From contig JANZYY010000047.1 in assembly GCA_026419705.1 (NCBI GenBank), positions 1 to 14,578 on the forward strand: a stretch of DNA of 14,578 bases, given 5' to 3'. Source of the DNA: Fischerella sp. (GTDB taxonomy: Bacteria; Cyanobacteriota; Cyanobacteriia; Cyanobacteriales; Nostocaceae). Below are positions 1-6,265 of this stretch, piece after piece. Made by a program: the position numbers and the translations under genes. Below the pieces are notes generated by a model, which was not told the origin of the DNA, did no database searches, and saw nothing but the letters and a program-made list of their open reading frames with translations. Each line of letters starts with the position of its first letter. Position 1 is the stretch's first letter.

Positions 1-1327
1 GCCCTAATAAGTATAGTGCAACACCATGGTAAAACCAAATCTCAGAGATTTCAGGGAAGAAATCGACCAGTTTGTGGAAACAAGTTAAGGCTGCTTGTGG
101 GCGATTTAAATTTAACAGTTGCCAGCCAAAACCAAGGAGCAAACCCAGAATTTTCTGAGGGTATCTATCTGCAATTTCCAAAACCAAGGAGGACAGGGGA
201 TCAATATATTCACCAGCCTCTAGTTGCTTGCCTTTGGCTTCAATCTGCCCTTTGCGGGGACTGAGAATGCGTTCAGTTGCAATCAAATAATTTAGTGCTT
301 TAGGAATTTGCCAGCGAAACCACAACTGTTGCCAAAAGTTCCCTCCCGCTATTAATAGCGTAGTTGGTTCTAGGATGAATCGCTCCAGCGAGATATGAAG
401 TTGCTGCAGCAAGTCTACTGCGTCGTAAATATATCGGCTAGCAGAATATTTTTTGACTGCATCTGTGTAATACTTTGTCCAGAGAGACTTGCTAGATTCA
501 ATGTAATTATTAGATGTTAAGGGCAAACCTCTATTTCTGAATCGACGCAGGTTCTCAACCACATTTGTAAATGTGTTGTTATTTTTCTCAGCGATGAGTG
601 AATAATCTTCTTCTTTGCTATCTATTTGAATTCGGGAAACAGTCTCACTCAATAACTGAACAATTGCTTCTTTTTCAGGCTCTGGTAATTCGTAGACCTC
701 GAAACGCCGCCACCACTGTTGATAGAATCTCTCCCATTGCAGTTTTTCCCATTCGCTCGGTTCTCCTAAGATTTCTGAGTCTCTTTCATTCCTGGCGGTG
801 GCGATGACTCGCACTTTTGCTTGACCGTAGAACTTTTCGTAAACCTTTAAAACTCGCCCCAGTTGTTCTTGCAGGGGTAACATTAAAGGGGCTAACTCAG
901 ATTTCACTGGTTTTGGGTATGGGCTACGCATCCTTTGATTGAGATCGTCAAGAAAAAACAGCAACTTGCGATTAGTGCCAATCTTTTGCAGCTGTTCTTT
1001 CGTTGGTTCATCTATCCACGCGTCTGATTTTAACCACAGAACTGTCCATCCTTCTCGGTTATAAAGTTGGGCTAATTCTGCTGCTTCTCGTGTTTTTCCC
1101 GTTCCTGTTCTCCCAACAATTAAAAGCCAACGGAATTCTTCTAATTTCTGTTCTAGTTCCCGCCGGATATGGCGATGAGATTGTCGCATCTGATAAGGAA
1201 TGCATGAGTCTCCGAGGGGATCGTTGTCATCCCCACCGAAAACTACGGAGAGCACGTTTCCATTGGGTTTAATGACCTCAAAGGGAAAAACTAAAGGAGG
1301 AATTTGCCTCATCCGCCTCTGTTGCAT
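1..1327 (-). CDS. P-loop NTPase with C-terminal TPR-like repeats (STAND-like), 3' end beyond window
   Basis: The minus strand is open from the start codon to the left edge, giving 442 codons without a stop, so the C-terminus is missing. A Walker A motif, GRTGTGKT, lies at about residues 72-79 and is followed by REAAELAQLY. A Walker B motif, LLFFLDDLN, lies at about 122-130, and RVIATARNER looks like a sensor-1 strand. The last 60 residues (GWQLLNLNRPQAALTCFHKL, then IWFYHGVALYLLG) match the TPR spacing. This order, an NTPase core followed by repeats, is that of signalling or defence NTPases of the STAND type common in filamentous cyanobacteria; the exact family and role are not visible. ATG codons at 1327 and 1312 are both possible, and an in-frame stop lies just upstream of the first. 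A short open frame ends 32 bases upstream and may be a former N-terminal partner. Confidence 0.72.
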   Translation of the reverse strand, partial: MQQRRMRQIPPLVFPFEVIKPNGNVLSVVFGGDDNDPLGDSCIPYQMRQSHRHIRRELEQKLEEFRWLLIVGRTGTGKTREAAELAQLYNREGWTVLWLKSDAWIDEPTKEQLQKIGTNRKLLFFLDDLNQRMRSPYPKPVKSELAPLMLPLQEQLGRVLKVYEKFYGQAKVRVIATARNERDSEILGEPSEWEKLQWERFYQQWWRRFEVYELPEPEKEAIVQLLSETVSRIQIDSKEEDYSLIAEKNNNTFTNVVENLRRFRNRGLPLTSNNYIESSKSLWTKYYTDAVKKYSASRYIYDAVDLLQQLHISLERFILEPTTLLIAGGNFWQQLWFRWQIPKALNYLIATERILSPRKGQIEAKGKQLEAGEYIDPLSSLVLEIADRYPQKILGLLLGFGWQLLNLNRPQAALTCFHKLVDFFPEISEIWFYHGVALYLLG

Positions 1328-1359
1328 GTACCACCCAAGAGTTTAACAACGGCAGTAAT

Positions 1360-1548
1360 TCAATACATGAAAACCGTCGAGAGAATGTTAATTAATTCCT
1401 CGTGGTCTTTATGGAATTTCTCAATTACCCACCCTTTGGCTTGAAGGTCTAAGCCAAACAACATTCCATTGGCGTATTTACATTCTGTTTTTTGAAATTT
1501 GAGCGAGTTACTATTATTATCCCATAACTCAATGAACGCAAAGTTAAC
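1360..1548 (-). pseudogene. Short open frame upstream of the NTPase, possible remnant of an effector or partner domain
   Basis: The minus strand is open for 62 codons between a stop near 1551 and the TGA at 1360-1362. The product would contain FIELWDNNSNSLKF, YANGMLFGLDLQAKGWVIEK and HEELINILSTVF, which has a protein-like mix of aromatic, charged and aliphatic residues. No ATG lies near the 5' end. The only ATG, at 1464, would give 34 residues. The frame ends 32 bases before the NTPase start on the same strand. It could be a 5'-truncated gene, the broken N-terminal half of the NTPase, or chance. I do not recognise the domain. Confidence 0.3.
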
Positions 1549-1565
1549 TTAGATTAACTAAGTTA
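1545..1565. repeat. Small inverted repeat, 8-bp arms
   Basis: TAACTTAG (1545-1552) and CTAAGTTA (1558-1565) are perfect inverted repeats around the loop ATTAA. The site overlaps the 5' limit of the short open frame and abuts the repeat copy at 1564-1590. No T-run follows on either strand, so a terminator is not supported. It may be a binding site or the edge of a decayed element. Confidence 0.4.
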
Positions 1566-1590
1566 GGCTGTTGCGCATTTAATTTGCACA
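1564..1590. repeat. Copy of the MITE-end motif also seen at 6095 and 6197
   Basis: This sequence (TAGGCTGTTGCGC then ATTTAATTTGCACA) matches the left end of the element at 6095 at 20 of 27 positions. It also matches the reverse complement of that element's right end at 20 of 27, including 13 consecutive bases, CATTTAATTTGCA. No matching second end is obvious nearby, so it appears to be a solo end. The rest of the 1328-1683 gap holds the short open frame and the small inverted repeat, and nothing else I can name. Confidence 0.45.
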
Positions 1591-1683
1591 AAGTCTTTTC
1601 CCCAAAGCAGAGGGTTGCAAAGGGTCACGGAGTCTTGGTGCAAACATTTCGTTACGAACTGATGATATGTTGTATCTAACAGG

Positions 1684-3327
1684 CTAGTGTGGCAGGACTT
1701 GAATTAATCGGTATTTTTGTACTGCACCGAGGAGGCGATGGGGTGTAGATAAAGCGGTTTCTGGTTTCGCACAGACCCAAGCGTAGCTATAAGCTGGGAG
1801 TTCGGAGATTGTGTCTGCGTCCTTTCCGTGGTGAGGGGTGTAGAAATCAAGTAACACTCCAGTTTTTCCGCCAACTTTGACAAAGTGGATAGGGTTGTTT
1901 TGCAAAACTTGGGCGATCGCAGGCTGTGCTAGAAAAGTTCTGATGTCTGGATTGTAGTCACTCAGCAAGCCGTGACTACCAGCCACAGCTAAAGCAAGCC
2001 ATGCTGGGATCAACCAACCAGCAAGCCAATAATTAGGGCTGAGAAAATTGCGATCAAAGCGGTAACGACCGAGCCACACCAAGGGCAAAATCAACCAACC
2101 ACTACCTAAAGCTAAGGCTAGAGTTGCATATCTGCGGATGTCACCACTACCCCCAATTAGGGCGATCGCACCTGCTAGCAACAACAAAATGCCCAGTATA
2201 CCAAAAATATAGCTGAGATTCCGAGTGATTTTCCTAAGATGGGGTGATGGAGTGATGGTTCTTCCCAACTCCCCATCTCCCCATCTAAAAATCTTACCCA
2301 GCCAATCTAACCCTACAGCTGCAAGCATGGCAATGAAGGGATACAGTAAAAGACTGTAGTGAGGTAAACGAGTCGAGAAAAGACTAATTTCGACAAATAA
2401 GGTCAGTGGAAAGCCAACTAATATGAGATGGTAGCGAGGAATGGGACGACGGCAAGCTAAAAATAAACCTAAAAGACTGAAAAAAAACCAAGGAAAGGCT
2501 TTGATGGGAACATTCCATAAATAGAATAAAATTCCCTTGTCACCGCGATCGTGAGAACCTAAACGAAATACAAAATTGAGTAATTCTGCAATACTATCAT
2601 TGCCGTAGCGCGAAAAGCTCAACCAGAGCCAAACAAAGGTGGGAGTTAGACCTACTAAAAAGCCGATATATAAGGTGGGGTTTCCGAGGTGATGATGACG
2701 GCGATGTTCCCAAATCAGATAAGGTAACAAAGCCATCATTGGCAAAAAAATCATAAAGCTTCTAACTAAGAAACCTAAACCGAAACAAATACCGACAATC
2801 AAGCTATGAAAGTAGCGAAATTTAGGATTTATTTCTGCTTTTAATAAACAAAAAATTGCTAAAAGTACCAAAAAAATCATTGGTACGTCAGGTGTGCCTA
2901 AACGACAATATTGCAACCAGAGAAATTCCAAGCTCAAAATTGCTGCGGCTAACCAAGCAATTTTTTGATTAAGTAGAATTTTCCCGATTTCATAGATAAG
3001 TATGACGCTGAAGATCCCCAAAATCATACTTGGTAGGCGCACGCTTGTTTCACTAATGCCAAACAATTTGTAGGAGCTGGCAATTAACCAATAAGGACCT
3101 GGAGTTTTATGATGGGGTTCTGACCAGGGATTAATCCAGTCACCAGACTCAAACATTTGGCGCGACCGCCAGGCGTAAAGCCCTTCATCATGAGCCATCA
3201 AACTACTATGCCCAGAATTGAATAGCAATAATGGCAGTATCCACATTAACAAGCTGAGGTAAGGAAAACCTGCCCAAAGATGCAAACGCTGCCAAATTGA
3301 TTGAAAATGTAGTAGCTTGAATGACAT
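1684..3327 (-). CDS. GT-C membrane glycosyltransferase of the ArnT/PMT type
   Basis: This 547-residue protein is predicted to transfer a sugar from a polyprenyl-phosphate donor at the membrane, as the ArnT/PMT_2 (GT39/GT83-like) family does; the acceptor is unknown. About ten hydrophobic segments run from residue 22 to about 450. After the first segment comes AHDEGLYAW with the acidic pair D47-E48, the usual GT-C catalytic loop position, then HHKTPGPYW (72-80). RLPHYSLLLYP (320-330) matches the conserved R/K-x-P-H-Y element of the family. The C-terminal 90 residues form a soluble tail. Residues 347-367 (FRWGDGELGRTITPSPHLRK region) lie between membrane segments and are encoded by short-repeat DNA, so they look like an in-frame insertion. 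The ATG at 3327 is preceded by A/C-rich repeats and no clear Shine-Dalgarno site. The gene appears monocistronic. Confidence 0.85.
   Translation of the reverse strand: MSFKLLHFQSIWQRLHLWAGFPYLSLLMWILPLLLFNSGHSSLMAHDEGLYAWRSRQMFESGDWINPWSEPHHKTPGPYWLIASSYKLFGISETSVRLPSMILGIFSVILIYEIGKILLNQKIAWLAAAILSLEFLWLQYCRLGTPDVPMIFLVLLAIFCLLKAEINPKFRYFHSLIVGICFGLGFLVRSFMIFLPMMALLPYLIWEHRRHHHLGNPTLYIGFLVGLTPTFVWLWLSFSRYGNDSIAELLNFVFRLGSHDRGDKGILFYLWNVPIKAFPWFFFSLLGLFLACRRPIPRYHLILVGFPLTLFVEISLFSTRLPHYSLLLYPFIAMLAAVGLDWLGKIFRWGDGELGRTITPSPHLRKITRNLSYIFGILGILLLLAGAIALIGGSGDIRRYATLALALGSGWLILPLVWLGRYRFDRNFLSPNYWLAGWLIPAWLALAVAGSHGLLSDYNPDIRTFLAQPAIAQVLQNNPIHFVKVGGKTGVLLDFYTPHHGKDADTISELPAYSYAWVCAKPETALSTPHRLLGAVQKYRLIQVLPH
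2227..2289. repeat. Short-repeat DNA read in frame inside the glycosyltransferase
   Basis: The plus strand reads GATGGGGTGATGGAGTGATGG and then CTCCCCATCTCCCCATCT, two blocks of degenerate 7- to 8-base units in opposite orientation. The stretch encodes residues 347-367 of the glycosyltransferase without breaking the frame. Such units are normally intergenic in filamentous cyanobacteria. The protein segment is hydrophilic and sits between membrane spans, where an insertion could be tolerated. Confidence 0.5.
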
Positions 3328-3330
3328 TGA

Positions 3331-3361
3331 TGTTGGTTGGTGATTGGTGGTTGTTGGTTGG
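3331..3361. repeat. Short tandem repeat in the glycosyltransferase leader
   Basis: TGTTGGTTGGTGATTGGTGG followed by TTGTTGGTTGG consists of variants of a TTGGTTG / TTGGTGG unit. On the minus strand it is an A/C-rich leader ending four bases before the glycosyltransferase ATG. It resembles the short tandemly repeated sequences of heterocystous cyanobacteria. Further units of the same kind occur at 4883-4947 and 6199-6264. Confidence 0.6.
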
Positions 3362-3452
3362 CAGATGTTTGATAGACTCGCCTATTTTTCAGACTGTTTC
3401 TAATATATGTATGGTGATATGCAAATTCAGGCAATAGTTGTTTTAGGTTTTT

Positions 3453-4103
3453 ATGCTGCTGAGACCAGAGCAACGTCAGAAGTTAGACGCAACCGACGAC
3501 AAGGAATTTTATTCCTTTCCGCGCTTTGTCACCCATGTAGACGAAGGTTTTATTCAACAATTAACGGATTTATACCGCGATCGCCTCCAACCGAATATGC
3601 GTATTTTAGACATGATGAGCAGTTGGGTATCGCATCTACCAGAAGAAATGCAGTTTGCTCATGTGGAGGGACACGGACTCAACGCGGAGGAACTAGCACG
3701 CAATCCCCGCTTGGATCGTTACTTCGTGCACGATCTCAACAAAAATCCTTGTTTACCGCTTCCGGATCGAGATTTTGATGCCGTTCTCAATTGCGTGTCG
3801 GTGCAATATTTGCAATATCCAGAGGCAGTATTTTCCGAAATTCACCGTGTTCTCAAACCAGGTGGTGTGGCAATTATCAGCTTTTCTAACCGCATGTTTT
3901 TTCAAAAGGCTATTCAAGCATGGCGGGATGCTTCGGAAGCAGCCAGAGTTGAATTAGTCAAAAGCTATTTCTCTTCTGTAGCAGGATTTACTACTCCAGA
4001 AGTAATCGTTCGTCAGTCACCAATACCAACTTTTTTACAGTGGTTTGGTGCTGCAGGAGGAGATCCATTTTACGCCGTAATTTCTTACCGTGAAGTAGCC
4101 TAA
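3453..4103 (+). CDS. SAM-dependent methyltransferase (type 11-like) with atypical motif I
   Basis: This 216-residue protein has a class I methyltransferase layout: strand-loop ILDMMSSWVSHLPEE at 51-65 (motif I, D53), an acidic motif RDFDAVLNCVSVQYL at 106-120, and HRVLKPGGVAIISFSN at 131-146, which is the typical post-motif III signature of the Methyltransf_11 group. The glycine-rich GxGxG loop that normally binds S-adenosylmethionine is replaced by MMSSW. The rest of the fold is well kept, so this is probably a conserved variant and not decay. The substrate is unknown. It is divergent from the glycosyltransferase gene, with 125 bases between the starts. ATG at 3453 was chosen because AGG lies a few bases upstream and the first residues fit the family. 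No partner gene is close enough to assign an operon. Confidence 0.82.
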   Translation: MLLRPEQRQKLDATDDKEFYSFPRFVTHVDEGFIQQLTDLYRDRLQPNMRILDMMSSWVSHLPEEMQFAHVEGHGLNAEELARNPRLDRYFVHDLNKNPCLPLPDRDFDAVLNCVSVQYLQYPEAVFSEIHRVLKPGGVAIISFSNRMFFQKAIQAWRDASEAARVELVKSYFSSVAGFTTPEVIVRQSPIPTFLQWFGAAGGDPFYAVISYREVA

Positions 4104-4366
4104 CAAGATCAAAAACTAAATTTTCTACTATTAGCCTCCACAAAGACAGATAATTAACTTGAAGGCTTCATGTATGGATCCCCCCAACCGGCTATAGAGA
4201 ATCATCTGTATCAAACATTGAGAGAAATGGTATAAGGGATGATTGAGAGTGGGGGTGTGGGCATTGGCAATAGGTGAAAATCACGAATGCGATTGGGCTG
4301 AAAGTTTCATCATTCATCATTCATAATCTTTATGCTTTCTAACTTTAGATTAATGAGGAATCAAAC

Positions 4367-4879
4367 ATGAATTTCCCTCGTGTCCGCAGGATTTTAGCAG
4401 TTGTAATGTTATCAGTATTGCTACTGACAACAGCGTGTACTCCTAAACAGCCTGGACGTTTTGACCAGGTGCAACAAGAAAGCAGCCGTCAAAAAAGTGG
4501 TCAAGCTGTTGCGAGAGAAGCGACTCAGGGTAGCGAATTTAACAAATTTTTTCCTACTGCTGAAGATGGCTACGAACGGATATACACCCAAGAGAAAAAG
4601 GGTTTTGCGGAAGCTAAGTTGAAAAAGGACGGTAAAGAATTAGCTATGCTAGCTATTTCTGATACTAGAAGTGTACCTGGAGCAGCGGCAAAATATGCCA
4701 ATAGCACCAAGCAAATCGCTGGTTATCCAGCAGTGGAAGTTGGTACTACTCAAACTTCCATACTGGTTAACGATCGCTATCAAGTGAAAGTGCTTTCTCG
4801 TTCACCGTCATTTACAGCTAGCGATCGCGAAGCTTGGATCAAAAAATTTAACCTGGATGGACTCGCCAAACTGAAATAA
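4367..4879 (+). CDS. Small putative lipoprotein of unknown function
   Basis: The 170-residue product starts with basic residues (RVRR), then a hydrophobic stretch (AVVMLSVLLL) and LLTTAC. This is a lipoprotein-type signal peptide with the lipidated cysteine predicted at C24. Threonine two and three residues before the cysteine makes the lipobox slightly unusual. The mature part is hydrophilic, lysine-rich and without further cysteines; it ends in a short helix-like LDGLAKLK. I do not recognise a catalytic motif. GAGG lies about nine bases before the ATG. The next gene starts 90 bases downstream on the same strand, across a repeat block that could fold, so co-transcription is possible. It is likely membrane-anchored on the thylakoid-lumen or periplasmic side. 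Confidence 0.75.
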   Translation: MNFPRVRRILAVVMLSVLLLTTACTPKQPGRFDQVQQESSRQKSGQAVAREATQGSEFNKFFPTAEDGYERIYTQEKKGFAEAKLKKDGKELAMLAISDTRSVPGAAAKYANSTKQIAGYPAVEVGTTQTSILVNDRYQVKVLSRSPSFTASDREAWIKKFNLDGLAKLK

Positions 4880-4882
4880 AAG

Positions 4883-4947
4883 TTGTTGGTTGAAGTAATT
4901 ATCAACTATCAACTCACAACCAACAAACAACAAACAACAACCAACAA
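4883..4947. repeat. Short tandem repeats that can form a hairpin between two genes
   Basis: TTGTTGGTTG (4883-4892), just after the lipoprotein stop, is the exact reverse complement of CAACCAACAA at 4917-4926 and again at 4938-4947. The intervening DNA is a run of CAACAAA-type units. Either pairing gives a 10-bp stem in the transcript. No T-run follows, so it is a possible processing or attenuation structure, not a standard terminator. Confidence 0.5.
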
Positions 4948-4957
4948 ATAAAATAAT

Positions 4958-4964
4958 AAGGAGA
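4958..4964 (+). promoter_or_regulatory. Shine-Dalgarno site fixing a GTG start
   Basis: AAGGAGA lies five bases before the GTG at 4970. It is the strongest ribosome binding site in the window and supports a GTG start for the 295-residue protein. Confidence 0.7.
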
Positions 4965-4969
4965 TTTTT

Positions 4970-5857
4970 GTGAGCAAACCAATTTTTGAGTTGGTTGACG
5001 AACTACCAACCAGCGGCTTGACTGTTTCGATGTTGAACTCGCTGGATTTTGTCGCTCCCGGTCAATGGCATAATGTGGTTGGTTTTGTCAACACAATTAA
5101 AACCGTAACTGGTGAAACCGACGAAAGTTTAATTCAAGCCATTGGCGAACGAGCAATTTATCTCTACAACGACCGCTCCCAAGGATATCAACGGGCCATG
5201 TGGCTGTACCAAACCGTTGATAGTACAGATAAAGCTCTGGGTGCAGCAGCTTTTGCTAATAAGGTGGGAGAGAAAATTCCTCTTTTAGGCTTTCTCAACT
5301 CTATCACTCCCAAAGCTGACAAAGCCCAAACTATTGACTTATGTTTGAAATTAGTTGCGGAGTTGGTAGCATTTTGTAGCATCAATGGCATTCCTGGTGA
5401 CAGTATTGGAGACTTTGTGGCGTCCTTGGGTGAGTATAGCGGTGAGTCGCTCATCCGCATGGTTGCATTAGTTTGCGTTGATGGTTTGATCCCTCTTGGT
5501 CCAGACTTTATTAGCAAAGCCTTGTCTGTAATTAGTCAGACTAGTCCCCAAGAATTAGAACAAAACAAAACTTTCCAGAATATGCAAGAGGCAATTCCAG
5601 GTAGTAATTCCAGCAGCAAACTGAATTTTATTGGCGAAAGTTTTAACTCAGTTCAAGGTTGGATGAGTAATTTAGTTACCTCGAATAATTTAACCCCCCA
5701 AAAAGTAGTTCATCACTTGCAAAACTTTGTTGAAATTACCGATGACAAATTAGATTATCTAGCAGCGTTCCTGGATGTAGCTACGAATTACTACGAACAT
5801 ACAGGTACACAAACCTTGGCGCGTCGCTTAATCGAGCGAGCTGTGGCAGAAATTTAG
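4970..5857 (+). CDS. Conserved-looking protein of unknown function, 295 residues
   Basis: The protein starts at GTG (MSKPIFELVDELPTSGLTVS) behind a strong Shine-Dalgarno site. It has no signal peptide and no clear membrane span. It appears largely alpha-helical, with an N-terminal region (1-105) containing GQWHNVVGFVNTI and LYNDRSQGYQRAMWLYQ, a middle hydrophobic helical part (110-190, KIPLLGFLNSITPKADKAQT onward), a polar linker rich in Ser and Asn at about 205-220, and a C-terminal helical part ending in LARRLIERAVAEI. I recognise no catalytic motif and give no function. The sequence style suggests a conserved cyanobacterial cytoplasmic protein, which is a guess. It follows the lipoprotein gene by 90 bases and ends 14 bases before an intrinsic terminator. 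Confidence 0.8.
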   Translation: MSKPIFELVDELPTSGLTVSMLNSLDFVAPGQWHNVVGFVNTIKTVTGETDESLIQAIGERAIYLYNDRSQGYQRAMWLYQTVDSTDKALGAAAFANKVGEKIPLLGFLNSITPKADKAQTIDLCLKLVAELVAFCSINGIPGDSIGDFVASLGEYSGESLIRMVALVCVDGLIPLGPDFISKALSVISQTSPQELEQNKTFQNMQEAIPGSNSSSKLNFIGESFNSVQGWMSNLVTSNNLTPQKVVHHLQNFVEITDDKLDYLAAFLDVATNYYEHTGTQTLARRLIERAVAEI

Positions 5858-5871
5858 CTCGATAACTGCAT

Positions 5872-5912
5872 GGATAATTAGTAATAAAATCTATTGCTAA
5901 TTATCCTTTTTT
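5872..5912 (+). terminator. Rho-independent terminator after the 295-residue protein gene
   Basis: GGATAATTAG (5872-5881) pairs perfectly with CTAATTATCC (5897-5906). The stem extends inward to 14 pairs with one G-T wobble (5882-5885 with 5893-5896), leaving the loop AAAATCT. Six T residues follow at 5907-5912. It begins 14 bases after the stop codon at 5857. Confidence 0.88.
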
Positions 5913-5995
5913 AAAAAATAATTTCTCAGATAGAAAAATATTCTCAAAAAAGTAATTAATCAAACTGGAAATAAAGGGGTTGTACTCGATAATGA

Positions 5996-6025
5996 TTGAC
6001 GCGACCAAGTAGGTTGGCATAGATA
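5996..6025 (+). promoter_or_regulatory. Weak sigma70-like promoter candidate
   Basis: TTGACG (5996-6001) is followed after 18 bases by TAGATA (6020-6025). The -35 box is good; the -10 box matches only half the consensus. It is the best placed candidate for the flavin oxidoreductase gene at 6266, but would give a long leader carrying repeats and the MITE-like element. Confidence 0.25.
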
Positions 6026-6046
6026 AACTTATTCTGCGTGGTGACT

Positions 6047-6075
6047 GTTAGTGGTTAGTGGCTAATGGCTAATAG
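6047..6075. repeat. Short tandem repeat, inverted with respect to the one at 6199-6264
   Basis: The sequence is built of GTTAGTGG and GGCTAAT-type units. TTAGTGGTTAGT (6048-6059) is the perfect reverse complement of ACTAACCACTAA (6253-6264). The two repeat blocks therefore form a 12-bp inverted pair flanking the MITE-like element. Confidence 0.55.
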
Positions 6076-6094
6076 GGAATGGGTAAGAAACTAT

Positions 6095-6197
6095 TAAGCT
6101 GTTCCAAATTTAAATAGCACGATCTGAGGGGGCTGTCCGGCCCACCCCACAAGAGTTTGAAAAATTTCAACATGCAAATTAAATGTGCTTTAGCTTA
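6095..6197. mobile_element. MITE-like element of about 103 bp with imperfect terminal inverted repeats
   Basis: The left end starts TAAGCTGTTCCAAATTTAAATAG; the right end reversed reads TAAGCTAAAGCACATTTAAT. The outer TAAGCT and the inner ATTTAA and GCA positions agree. The interior is GC-rich (GAGGGGGCTGTCCGGCCCACCCC) against AT-rich flanks and holds no gene. A further related end occurs at 1564-1590. No clear target-site duplication is visible. The assignment rests on structure and the within-window similarity. Confidence 0.45.
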
Positions 6198-6198
6198 C

Positions 6199-6264
6199 CA
6201 ACCAAAAACCAACTACTAACCACTCACTACTAATAACTACTAACCACTATCTACTAACCACTAA
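6199..6264. repeat. Short tandem repeats forming the leader of the flavin oxidoreductase gene
   Basis: Units such as CCAACTACTAACCACTCACTA and CTACTAACCACTA run without break to one base before the ATG at 6266. There is no Shine-Dalgarno sequence. The block is complementary to the one at 6047-6075, so the leader could fold into a stem that encloses the MITE-like element. Confidence 0.6.
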
Positions 6265-6265
6265 T

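Noticed and set aside
16..1272. Several short plus-strand ORFs at the left edge
   Set aside because: All are antisense to the continuous NTPase frame with Walker A and B motifs.
3407..3778. 123-residue plus-strand ORF
   Set aside because: It overlaps the methyltransferase in another frame, and the methyltransferase frame has clear motifs.
4120..4170. Terminator after the methyltransferase gene
   Set aside because: Only a 5-bp stem (AGCCT with AGGCT), a long loop and no T-run.
4883..4947. CRISPR-like array
   Set aside because: Units are 7 to 8 bases, degenerate and contiguous, with no spacers and no cas genes.
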